Positions 25,697 through 34,075 of a DNA stretch of 64,000 nucleotides are shown piece after piece. The notes beneath the pieces were generated by a model. The model searched no databases and had not been told where the DNA came from. It saw nothing but the letters and a program-made list of their open reading frames with translations. A program made the position numbers and the translations under genes. The DNA is from Flavobacteriales bacterium (GTDB taxonomy: Bacteria > Bacteroidota > Bacteroidia > Flavobacteriales > Flavobacteriaceae): assembly GCA_017303755.1 (NCBI GenBank), contig JAFLBS010000005.1:62001-126000 (forward strand). Direction: 5' to 3'. How positions within the stretch are numbered: position 1 is the first letter of the stretch; each line of letters starts with the position of its first letter.

Positions 25697-27793
25697 TTAA
25701 AGTGGTTGGAAACTAATTGCTGTTCCACCTCCTTTAGCCAAATTAAGCTGGATGAAATCTTTATAAGTAACTATTTGAGTTTTGATTTCGTAGCTGATTG
25801 GGTTTTCTTTCCAATCGGCTGTTTTGCTGTCTTGATAGATAATGGCTTTGTATTTTTTTCCTGGAGTTAAGAAATCAAGGCTAATTTTGCTTTTACGAGC
25901 ATTCTCATCTGTAATTGCTCCCAAAAACCAATTCTCCGATTTTTTGTCTTTTCGAGCAACTGTCAAATAATCTCCGGGTTCAGCTTCTAAATATTTTGAC
26001 TCTTGCCAATCGACTGCAACGTCTTTAATGAATTGAAAAGCATCGGGGTATTTTTCGTAATTCTCGGGTAAATCAGCCGCCATTTGCAAGGGTGAATACA
26101 TCGTTACGTATAAAGCCAATTGCTTTGCTAGAGTAGTATGAACTTGTTCTTTTTTGGTAGGATCGTAAATACTCATTTTGATTTCGAAAATACCTGGAGT
26201 GTAATCCATTGGTCCGCCCAGCAAACGAGTAAAAGGCAAAATCGTTTCGTGCATTGGTGGATTTCCGTTGCTCCATGCGTTGAATTCATTTCCGCGTGCG
26301 GCTTCGGCTGCGATGTAGTTTGGATAGGTACGACCAAAACCAGTTGGACGCGAACTTTCGTGTGAATTGACCATCATTTTGTAATCGGCAAAACGCTGAG
26401 CTACAAAATTAAAATGGTTGACCATAGTTTGGCCGTCGTGGAATTCGCCACGTGGAATGATTCGACCCACATAACCTGATTTTGCAGCGGGATAACCATA
26501 GTCTTTCATTAGGTTTAATGCTCTGTCCAAATGACGCTCATAATTGGCTACCGAACCCGAAGTTTCGTGGTGCATGATCATTTTCACCCCTTTTGATTTG
26601 GCGTAATCGTTGATTTCTTTCAAATCATAATCAGGATAAGGAGTAACAAAATCGAATACATTTTCTTTCCAATTTCCAAACCAATCTTCCCAACCTACGT
26701 TCCAACCTTCTACCAAAACACCATCAAAACCATGCTTTGCGGCAAAGTCGATGTAACGTTTAGTGTTGGCTGTAGTTGCTCCGTGTTTGCCCGAAGGAAT
26801 TAAATCTTTAGTTGCTGCATTTTGTGCATTTTGTGAACCCGCATAATCCCAAGTAGATTTTCCAACGTGCATTTCCCACCAAATCCCAACGTATTTCATT
26901 GGTTTGATGAAGGAAGTATCGTCAATTTTACAAGGATCATTTAAGTTTAAAATCATTTTTGAACCTACAATATCGCGGGCATCATCACTAACCATTATGG
27001 TTCTCCAAGGCGAAACACATGGTGCTTGTAAATAGGCTTTGTCGCCAATGGCATTGGGAACTAAATGAGATGATAATTTGTAATCAGTCGGAATTAGATC
27101 AAGATGCATCACAGGATAATTTACTACTGCTGCTTCAAAAATATTGAGGTACATTCCTTCTTCCGATTTCATCATTAATGGCGATTGTACACGGTATTTG
27201 TCTTTGATGGTTTTAAGACCGATCCCGTTGTTCATATCCAAATTATTCGAATTTACTTCGGATAGTTTAGTTTCGGAATATACGTACTCTTGACTATCAT
27301 AATCACCTGGAATCCAAAATGCTTTATGATCTCCCGTTAAGTTGAATTCTGTTTTTTCATCTGAAATAATGAAATAATTTAATTTTTCTTGTTTCGGAAA
27401 TTCGTAGCGAAAAGCAACGCCTTCGTCGTATACTTTGAAAATAATATTCAACTTACGTTTGGTTTCTTTTTGCAATAAAAAGAAGGTAATTTGATTGTAT
27501 TTATTTTGAATAGTGGATTGTTCGCCTAGAACTGGATTCCATGGTTCATTTACCGTTTTAGTTTCTTGATTGAGTAATGTAAATCCTTTATCTAAATCGT
27601 CCGTATCTTTCAAATCAATACCTAAAAAACTAGGGTTTACAACTTTCTTTGTTTTGTATGTTACCGAATATAAAGGTTTACCACTATCATTAAGTTTAAA
27701 ATCTAAACTAATGTTTTTAGAAGGTGATTGAACGCTTTGTGCTTGGATAACCGAGACTACAAGAAGGAATAAAAGTGTGATATTTTTTCTCAT
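25697..27793 (-). CDS. GH97-family alpha-glycosidase
   Basis: A 698-residue secreted or periplasmic enzyme with a signal peptide (ends VIQAQ). The N-terminal beta-sandwich (about 20-290) precedes a TIM barrel (about 300-590) and a C-terminal beta domain. Glu near residue 408 in MHHETSG and Glu near 477 in NSHESSRPTG match the catalytic-base positions of the inverting, SusB-like alpha-glucosidase branch rather than the Asp nucleophile of the retaining alpha-galactosidase branch. That assignment is by memory of SusB and moderately certain. It follows a terminator after GH3 and may have its own promoter. Confidence 0.88.
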   Translation of the reverse strand: MRKNITLLFLLVVSVIQAQSVQSPSKNISLDFKLNDSGKPLYSVTYKTKKVVNPSFLGIDLKDTDDLDKGFTLLNQETKTVNEPWNPVLGEQSTIQNKYNQITFFLLQKETKRKLNIIFKVYDEGVAFRYEFPKQEKLNYFIISDEKTEFNLTGDHKAFWIPGDYDSQEYVYSETKLSEVNSNNLDMNNGIGLKTIKDKYRVQSPLMMKSEEGMYLNIFEAAVVNYPVMHLDLIPTDYKLSSHLVPNAIGDKAYLQAPCVSPWRTIMVSDDARDIVGSKMILNLNDPCKIDDTSFIKPMKYVGIWWEMHVGKSTWDYAGSQNAQNAATKDLIPSGKHGATTANTKRYIDFAAKHGFDGVLVEGWNVGWEDWFGNWKENVFDFVTPYPDYDLKEINDYAKSKGVKMIMHHETSGSVANYERHLDRALNLMKDYGYPAAKSGYVGRIIPRGEFHDGQTMVNHFNFVAQRFADYKMMVNSHESSRPTGFGRTYPNYIAAEAARGNEFNAWSNGNPPMHETILPFTRLLGGPMDYTPGIFEIKMSIYDPTKKEQVHTTLAKQLALYVTMYSPLQMAADLPENYEKYPDAFQFIKDVAVDWQESKYLEAEPGDYLTVARKDKKSENWFLGAITDENARKSKISLDFLTPGKKYKAIIYQDSKTADWKENPISYEIKTQIVTYKDFIQLNLAKGGGTAISFQPL

Positions 27794-27842
27794 TATGATA
27801 ATTTTTGCTAAAGATAAAATTTAAAAATTAGTTTTTTAGAAA

Positions 27843-27872
27843 AAACCCTTTAGTAAAAACACTAAAGGGTTT
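27843..27872 (-). terminator. Terminator after the GH3 gene
   Basis: AACCCTTTAGT and ACTAAAGGGTT pair perfectly across a 6-base loop. On the minus strand a T6 run follows. It separates the susC-to-GH3 transcript from GH97. Confidence 0.8.
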
Positions 27873-27895
27873 CCTTCGAAGTGCATGTAAACAAT

Positions 27896-30187
27896 TTATT
27901 TAACTAACTCAAACTCTTCTTTATTTTTGGTGTCAGAATTTGTTCCGACAAAAACTTCAAATTTTCCTGGTTCGGCTACGAAATCCAAATTTTGATTGTA
28001 GAATTTCAAATCTTCCTCAGTAATAGTAAAGGTTACCGTTTTTGTTTCGCCTTTTTTAATCTCAACTTTTTGAAATCCTTTTAATTCTTTTATTGGTCGA
28101 GTAATGGATCCAACTAAATCTCTGGTATACAACTGAACGATTTCTTTACCATCATAATTACCTGAATTTTTCACATCGACAGAAACCGTAATGGAACCAC
28201 TTTTTGTTAATTGATTAGAAGATAATTTCAAATTACTGTAATCAAATTTTGTATAACTTAAACCATAACCAAATGAATACAAAGGTTCGTTGCGCTCATC
28301 GATGTAATTGGATTTGAATTTTTCAAATTTCCCTTCAGAATTTCCAAGAGGTCGGCCCGTATTTTTTTGACTGTAGTAAATCGGAATTTGACCGACACTA
28401 CGTGGCCAAGTTGATGTTAATTTTCCGGATGGAACTACGTCTCCAAAAAGCACATCAGAAATCGCTAAACCTGCTTCACTTCCTGGGAACCAAACATTCA
28501 AAATAGCAGGAACTGATTTCTTTTCTTCCACTAAAACCAATGGTCTTCCTGTGAACAAAACCAACACCACAGGTTTTCCTGTTTTGAGTAATTCGTTGAG
28601 CAAATCTTTTTGAGACTGCGGAATTTCGAGATTGGTTCTGCTACTACATTCGCCACTCATTTCGGCACTTTCACCCAAAACGGCAAGAATTACATCGGCG
28701 TTTGCGCTTGTATTTATTGCTTCTTTAATTAAATCTTCTTTGGTTCTATTATCACGCGGAATTTCTTTTCCGAACATAGTTGCTTTGGTTTGAAATTCGG
28801 CATCATAATCAAGGTTGCTTCCCTTGGCGTATATAATTTTAGCTTGATTGCCTACTACTGATTGTATTCCATCCAAAAATGAAACCGAACGATCTTGCTT
28901 GGTGGCTACGCTCCATGTTCCGCCCATATTTTCTCTAGTGTTGGCTAGCGGACCAACCACAGCAATTGTACCTGATTTTTTTAAGGGTAAAAGTTGATTT
29001 TCATTTTTCAACAATACCATAGATTCGGACGCTACTTTTCGGGCAAAAGCTTTACTTTCTGCAGTATAAATTTCGGTTTTGGCTCTTTTTTCATCGCAAT
29101 TTTTATACGGATTATGAAATAAACCTAAATCGTATTTAGCTTCTAGTATGAGTCGAACCGCATTGTCTATTTGCTGCATCGGTACTTTGCCTTCATCAAC
29201 TGATTTTTTTAGCGTGGTGAGAAAACCTTCGCTCACCATGTCCATCTCTATACCTGCATTTAATGCTAAAGCAGAAACGGCTTGCATATCGCCCATTCCG
29301 TGTTCAGACATTTCCATGATTCCGGTGTAATCGGTAACTACAAAACCTTTAAATCCCCATTGTTTTCTTAGCAAATCCGTCATCAACCATTTATTACCAG
29401 TAGCTGGAACACCGTCAATTTCGTTGAACGAAGCCATAACCGAACCAACACCTGCATCGACTGCAGCTTTGTAAGGAGGAAAATACTCGTTGTACATTTT
29501 GATTTTACTCATATCAACAGTATTGTAATCTCTACCTGCTTCTGGTGCGCCGTATAAAGCAAAATGTTTAACACACGACATCATTGAAGTGGTTTGCATT
29601 AAATCGTTGTTTTGGTAACCGTTTACCATAGCTTTTGAAATTTCACTTCCTAAAAAAGGATCTTCACCTCCGCCTTCAGCCACTCTACCCCATCTTGGAT
29701 CGCGAGATATATCTACCATGGGAGAAAACGTCCAGTTGATACCATCTGCGGTAGCTTCAGTAGCTGCAACTCGCGCCGTTTTTTCAATCATTGACATATC
29801 CCAAGAACTTGATAATCCTAAAGGAATTGGAAAGGTTGTTTCATAGCCGTGAATGACATCCATACCAAATATGAGAGGTATTTTAAGACGACTTTTTTCA
29901 ACTGCCACCTTTTGAACTTCTTTGATTTTGGCAACCGATTTTATATTGAATAATCCTCCAACTTTTCCTTCTTCTATTTTCTTTCCGATATCACTGCTTT
30001 GAGCTTGACCAGTTGTAATATCACCTGCGCTTGGCAGATTCAATTGCCCTAATTTTTCTTCTAAAGTCATTTTCGACATCAGTTCATTGATGAACACGTC
30101 TTTTGGAGGTAACGCTTTGGTATTTTTCTTCTGTGCAAAAGAAGAAACGGTAATTAATAAGGCAAATATGAGTATGCTATTTTTCAT
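27896..30187 (-). CDS. bglX: GH3 beta-glucosidase (BglX-like)
   Basis: A 763-residue periplasmic enzyme with a signal peptide (ends SSFAQ). The GH3 TIM barrel contains GMDVIHGYETTFPIPL, SPMVDISRDPRWGRVAEGGGEDP and the nucleophile Asp286 in GFVVTDYTG. The alpha/beta sandwich (LKKSGTIAVVGPLAN, VLAVLGESAEMSGECSSR) and a C-terminal fibronectin III-like domain complete the usual three-domain layout. It releases glucose from beta-glucooligosaccharides. Pairing with the GH144-like gene 18 bases upstream recalls the beta-1,2-glucan pair of Bacteroides thetaiotaomicron. Confidence 0.92.
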   Translation of the reverse strand: MKNSILIFALLITVSSFAQKKNTKALPPKDVFINELMSKMTLEEKLGQLNLPSAGDITTGQAQSSDIGKKIEEGKVGGLFNIKSVAKIKEVQKVAVEKSRLKIPLIFGMDVIHGYETTFPIPLGLSSSWDMSMIEKTARVAATEATADGINWTFSPMVDISRDPRWGRVAEGGGEDPFLGSEISKAMVNGYQNNDLMQTTSMMSCVKHFALYGAPEAGRDYNTVDMSKIKMYNEYFPPYKAAVDAGVGSVMASFNEIDGVPATGNKWLMTDLLRKQWGFKGFVVTDYTGIMEMSEHGMGDMQAVSALALNAGIEMDMVSEGFLTTLKKSVDEGKVPMQQIDNAVRLILEAKYDLGLFHNPYKNCDEKRAKTEIYTAESKAFARKVASESMVLLKNENQLLPLKKSGTIAVVGPLANTRENMGGTWSVATKQDRSVSFLDGIQSVVGNQAKIIYAKGSNLDYDAEFQTKATMFGKEIPRDNRTKEDLIKEAINTSANADVILAVLGESAEMSGECSSRTNLEIPQSQKDLLNELLKTGKPVVLVLFTGRPLVLVEEKKSVPAILNVWFPGSEAGLAISDVLFGDVVPSGKLTSTWPRSVGQIPIYYSQKNTGRPLGNSEGKFEKFKSNYIDERNEPLYSFGYGLSYTKFDYSNLKLSSNQLTKSGSITVSVDVKNSGNYDGKEIVQLYTRDLVGSITRPIKELKGFQKVEIKKGETKTVTFTITEEDLKFYNQNLDFVAEPGKFEVFVGTNSDTKNKEEFELVK

Positions 30188-30205
30188 TCGTACTGTAATT
30201 ATTTT

Positions 30206-31579
30206 CTAAAATCCGTGTTGAGTTGATGAGAAACCTAAGTTTTGTAATCCTGTTTTAATTTCGGGCGCTTGCATGAATAAATTCCACAACAAGCCAGTTC
30301 TGTGGTTTTCAATCATAGGAGTAATTGTTCCTTGATCGATGGCTAAGTAACGTTTAGTAACCCAATCGTGGTGTGGCGAAAAAGCATCATAAGGTCCGGC
30401 TACGCCAATTAATTTATCTTTCCAATTAGGATTCTCGTAGAAAAATCTTAGTGCCTTCATTGATTCTGCAGGTGTATAAGGAAATGATGATAAAGCTGCT
30501 GTTGGAGAAATTACGCCTCGGTCATTTCCGGGTTTGTGGTCGGTATAGCCGACGGTTCCGTTATTATTTCGAGTGTAACTTGCTGTTAATCCCCAACAAT
30601 CTTCACTGTAACCTATCCAACCAATTGGATTTGCGATACAGTATTTGTTCATGATTTTGGCATGATTTTGTGTCAGCGACCAATAGTTAGCGTATTGATC
30701 TGACAATCCTCTAGGATCTAATCCCATGTAGGAGTAATGTGCCCAAAACATAGGCCCAACATGTCCGGTTGAACCATTATAATTGAAGATAACAGGAATA
30801 TCATATCGCGTTCCCGCATGAACAATTGCTCCATTTCTTGCCCACGCCTGATGATAAGCTTCAGACGGAATAGCATGAGTTGGAGAAGCTGCTCCCATGA
30901 CGTACGTTATTAGACATTCGTTGTAACCCTCTAATTTAAAATTGATTTGCCAGCCGTAATTAGGTGACCAATGCCAATACATTGCGTTCTCTCCTTTGGT
31001 ATACCAATCCCATTCAACTCCTTTCCACAATTGATCAGCTTTTAAAGCCAAAGCTTGTTCTTGAGCTGAACCGTTTTTAAAATATTCACGAACACAAATT
31101 AAGCCTTGACAAAGAAAAGAAGTTTCTACAATATCACCGCCATTATCGATGGTTCCGAAAGGCACTACATCGCCGTTAGTTCCATTCATCCAATGCGGCC
31201 ATGCACCGTGAAAACGATCGGCATTTTCTAGAAAGGTTAAGGCTGTATTCAGTCGGGTAACTGCTTCTTGTCTGGGTACAAATCCTCGTTCAATTCCAAC
31301 TAAAATAGTCATCAATCCAAAACCAGAACCTCCTGTTGTTACTAGATTAACATCAACATAAGTTTCATCTGTATGATAACGCTCTCTGGCTAATTTCGAA
31401 TTGAATTCGGCATAATCCCAAAAATACTTAAAAGCATCTTTTTGCACTTTATCTAACAATTCTTGATCTGATAACGGAACAATCGGTTCTTGAGTAGCAC
31501 TGTCAACCGATTTATTGGAACAAGAACAAGAAATAAGAAAAAAATGAACAATAACTAAAATTTTTAGTGAAATTTTCAT
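30206..31579 (-). CDS. GH144-like glucanase lipoprotein (glucoamylase-like PF10091)
   Basis: The 457-residue protein has a lipoprotein signal (FFLISC). The rest is the (alpha/alpha)6-barrel family annotated as glucoamylase-like, with DAFKYFWDYAEFNSKLARER, GSGFGLMTILVGIERGF, PHWMNG and HVGPMFWAHYSYMGLDPRG. Characterised members (GH144, Chitinophaga pinensis) are endo-beta-1,2-glucanases. It would act at the cell surface or in the periplasm to cut glucan before the GH3 enzyme. A terminator lies between it and the upstream LamG gene, so partial read-through is expected. Confidence 0.82.
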   Translation of the reverse strand: MKISLKILVIVHFFLISCSCSNKSVDSATQEPIVPLSDQELLDKVQKDAFKYFWDYAEFNSKLARERYHTDETYVDVNLVTTGGSGFGLMTILVGIERGFVPRQEAVTRLNTALTFLENADRFHGAWPHWMNGTNGDVVPFGTIDNGGDIVETSFLCQGLICVREYFKNGSAQEQALALKADQLWKGVEWDWYTKGENAMYWHWSPNYGWQINFKLEGYNECLITYVMGAASPTHAIPSEAYHQAWARNGAIVHAGTRYDIPVIFNYNGSTGHVGPMFWAHYSYMGLDPRGLSDQYANYWSLTQNHAKIMNKYCIANPIGWIGYSEDCWGLTASYTRNNNGTVGYTDHKPGNDRGVISPTAALSSFPYTPAESMKALRFFYENPNWKDKLIGVAGPYDAFSPHHDWVTKRYLAIDQGTITPMIENHRTGLLWNLFMQAPEIKTGLQNLGFSSTQHGF

Positions 31580-31613
31580 GGCTTAGTTGTTATAAAATGC
31601 AAATTAGTTATAA

Positions 31614-31648
31614 AAAAGCCTAACAAAAAGGTGTTTCGTTAGGCTTTT
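31614..31648 (-). terminator. Terminator between LamG lipoprotein and GH144 genes
   Basis: AAAAGCCTAAC pairs with GTTAGGCTTTT across a 13-base loop; a T6 run follows on the minus strand. It may make the susCD-LamG part more abundant than the enzyme genes. Confidence 0.78.
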
Positions 31649-31667
31649 ATTTTAAGCATAAAGAGTA

Positions 31668-32573
31668 TTATCTTCCTGCTTTTTCAAGTTCGTATAAAGC
31701 TCCGATTTCAGCTGGTGTTAACGCTTTATCGTAAACTCTTACCTCATCAACTTGACCTTTTAATGCAGCATTCCAAGCATCAGTATTAGCGCCAGTAACA
31801 ACTGTTTCTAAAGCACCAATAACTGGACGAGTTGGAGTAAAGTGATTTAGTAAGAATGCATCTCCATTGTTTCTCACTTCCCAAGCAGAATTTGAAATTT
31901 TAACACCATTCACATAAATTCTATTTGTTGCTGTTGGTCCGTCATACCAATAAACGATGTGCGCCCATTGTCCACCAATTTTATTAGCATTCCAAGTATG
32001 AGTTGCATCCATCCATGACTCTTGTTTTAGCATGTTCACAGCATCTCCACCAAAATCGGTTCCGTCTGGTTTTTTAATTCTAAAAATACCTTTAACTTGT
32101 ATTGAATCGCTTGACGTCAATCCGTGAGTTTCACCAATTAAATTCAAGTTACCAAATGGTTCACCTGTTCTAGTTAATGAGAAAATAGGTGATATATTAC
32201 TTGGTCCTCCAGCCACTAATTTAGTATTTGAAATCTTAGCCCAACAGGTAATTGTTGCGCTTCCAGAAGTCGTATTTAGGGCTGTAATTGATGGATAAGC
32301 CATGTAACCCGAATTAAAGTTAGCCGCTTGTCCTTTTATTCCCGCTACATAAGTCGTAGCAACTGTAGAAGATGGTGATGTATTTGATTTTGATTCAATC
32401 CCGTCTCCGTTTAAAGGCCAATATGCTTTAAGAGAAGATGCAGCAACTTCATCAGCGCTATTGTAACCGCCAATTGGAGGTAATGAATTATCTTCATCAT
32501 CACTACAACTTGTGAATGCAGCAAATGCAATAGATAAAGCAAATGCAGAAACTAAAAATTTGTTTGTTTTCAT
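31668..32573 (-). CDS. LamG-domain surface glycan-binding lipoprotein
   Basis: The 301-residue protein has a lipoprotein signal (FAAFTSC) followed by an acidic SDDEDN stretch, a typical Bacteroidota lipoprotein-export signal. The mature part is one LamG/concanavalin A-like lectin domain with LKAYWPLNGDG, SATITCWAKIS, GGQWAHIVYWYDG, RIYVNGVKI and the closing GQVDEVRVYDKALTPAEI. Position directly after susD suggests a surface glycan-binding protein for this locus. Confidence 0.85.
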   Translation of the reverse strand: MKTNKFLVSAFALSIAFAAFTSCSDDEDNSLPPIGGYNSADEVAASSLKAYWPLNGDGIESKSNTSPSSTVATTYVAGIKGQAANFNSGYMAYPSITALNTTSGSATITCWAKISNTKLVAGGPSNISPIFSLTRTGEPFGNLNLIGETHGLTSSDSIQVKGIFRIKKPDGTDFGGDAVNMLKQESWMDATHTWNANKIGGQWAHIVYWYDGPTATNRIYVNGVKISNSAWEVRNNGDAFLLNHFTPTRPVIGALETVVTGANTDAWNAALKGQVDEVRVYDKALTPAEIGALYELEKAGR

Positions 32574-32606
32574 AATAAAAATTTTAATGTTTAAGTTATT
32601 TAATAG

Positions 32607-34064
32607 TTAATATCCTGGGTTTTGAGTTAATCTATTTCCGCTTTGAATAATTAAATCCGAAGGAATTGGAAATAGATTATGTGTTCCTACGATGAAGGTT
32701 TTACCATCGGCTGCCATGGCACTTTGTGCCTGACCAGTTCTCACTATGTCGAACCAACGGTCGTGTTCCATAGCCATTTCCCACCTTCTTTCGTTAAGAA
32801 TAGTTTGCAAGGTAACTGAGGTAACATCTGGTAAACCTGCACGTGTTCTTATTTCGTTAATTCGGCTGACTGCTTCACCTGATAAACCTGATTGAAAAGC
32901 TGCTTCAGCTCTAATTAATAAAATATCACTGTACTTTAAAATACGTAGGTTTTTTGCGGTTTCACCTTTATCATTGTTCCATGATTCGGCAATTGGGCTT
33001 TGGTATGCTTTATAGTTGTATCTCGGATTGTTCCAAGAAGTTGGTGCAGCAAAACCATCCCATAATGTTGATGGTACAAACATTATAGTTGCATTTCTTC
33101 TCAAATCGCCTGCTTCGTAAGAATTGGCTAATGTAGTTGATGGAGTATTGAAACCCCAACCTAAATCGGGTGTTCCTCTTGGTCCTTGAACATTGGTATA
33201 ATCGCGAAGACCTTTGGTTAATGTAGCTTGTACTTCGTAGATGGATTCAGAAGAATTTTCTCCAATTTCTCGCCAAACATGACTGTAATTTGGCAATAGA
33301 GCATATTGCCCTGAATTGATAACATTTCCAGCCATATCATACGCTTGTGTCCATTTTTCTTGATACAAATAGGCTTTGGCTAAAAGAGCTTGAGCAGCGC
33401 CTTTTGAAGCTCTTCCTAAATCGTTAACACCATAAGCCGACTTGAGAGGTAATCGCTCTATAGCATCTAATAAGTCAACTTCAATTTGAGCATACGTTTC
33501 TGCTTTGGATTTTCTTGTAAAAACGACAGCATTGATCGTTTCTGAATCATTAATATCAATTTTTGATACTACAATAGGAACACCTCCAAAACATCGTACC
33601 AAATCAAAATAACACAAGGCTCTTAAGAATTTTACTTCCCCGATCAATCGATTTTTTAAAATTGGGTCTATTGTCAATTGTTCTAGATAAAATAAAGCAT
33701 TATTGGCTCTGTAAATTCCATCGTATCTTCCGTTCCACACATCTTTAAAAGAAATATCAGTAGCATCAAATGTTAAGTTGTCCATTTTGTGCTTGTCGGT
33801 ACCTGTATCGGTTGCCGTTGAGCCTTTATCTGCATCATCAGAAGTGATACTTGTTATTCCAATCCAAGAAAACGAGTACATGTTGTAATCCAACTGTTTG
33901 TTGTATACACCATTTACTAATTGAACAGCATTATCTGGATTGTTTAAGAAATCAAATTCGGTGATTGATTTGCTTGAATCAACGTTTAAATCATCTTCAC
34001 AAGAGCTTAATGCTAAAGTTAAAACGATTAGACTTACTATTTTAAAATTAATTTTTTGAAGCAT
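32607..34064 (-). CDS. susD: SusD/RagB-family nutrient-binding lipoprotein
   Basis: The 485-residue lipoprotein (lipobox LALSSC) caps the SusC channel and binds glycan at the cell surface. The family layout is visible: SITEFDFLNNPDNAVQLVNGVYN at the N-terminus, TPR-like helices with VKFLRALCYFDLVRCFGGVPIV, ASKGAAQALLAKAYLYQ, and the C-terminal LRILKYSDILLIRAEA and ERRWEMAMEHDRWFDIVR. It is 11 bases downstream of susC. Confidence 0.95.
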   Translation of the reverse strand: MLQKINFKIVSLIVLTLALSSCEDDLNVDSSKSITEFDFLNNPDNAVQLVNGVYNKQLDYNMYSFSWIGITSITSDDADKGSTATDTGTDKHKMDNLTFDATDISFKDVWNGRYDGIYRANNALFYLEQLTIDPILKNRLIGEVKFLRALCYFDLVRCFGGVPIVVSKIDINDSETINAVVFTRKSKAETYAQIEVDLLDAIERLPLKSAYGVNDLGRASKGAAQALLAKAYLYQEKWTQAYDMAGNVINSGQYALLPNYSHVWREIGENSSESIYEVQATLTKGLRDYTNVQGPRGTPDLGWGFNTPSTTLANSYEAGDLRRNATIMFVPSTLWDGFAAPTSWNNPRYNYKAYQSPIAESWNNDKGETAKNLRILKYSDILLIRAEAAFQSGLSGEAVSRINEIRTRAGLPDVTSVTLQTILNERRWEMAMEHDRWFDIVRTGQAQSAMAADGKTFIVGTHNLFPIPSDLIIQSGNRLTQNPGY

Positions 34065-34075
34065 GATTTTGAATA

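Noticed and set aside
22175-27793. Whether the alpha-acting GH97 and the FHS permease form a starch system
   Set aside because: No GH13 amylase is present and SusCD are grouped with GH144 and GH3, so a starch locus is not supported.
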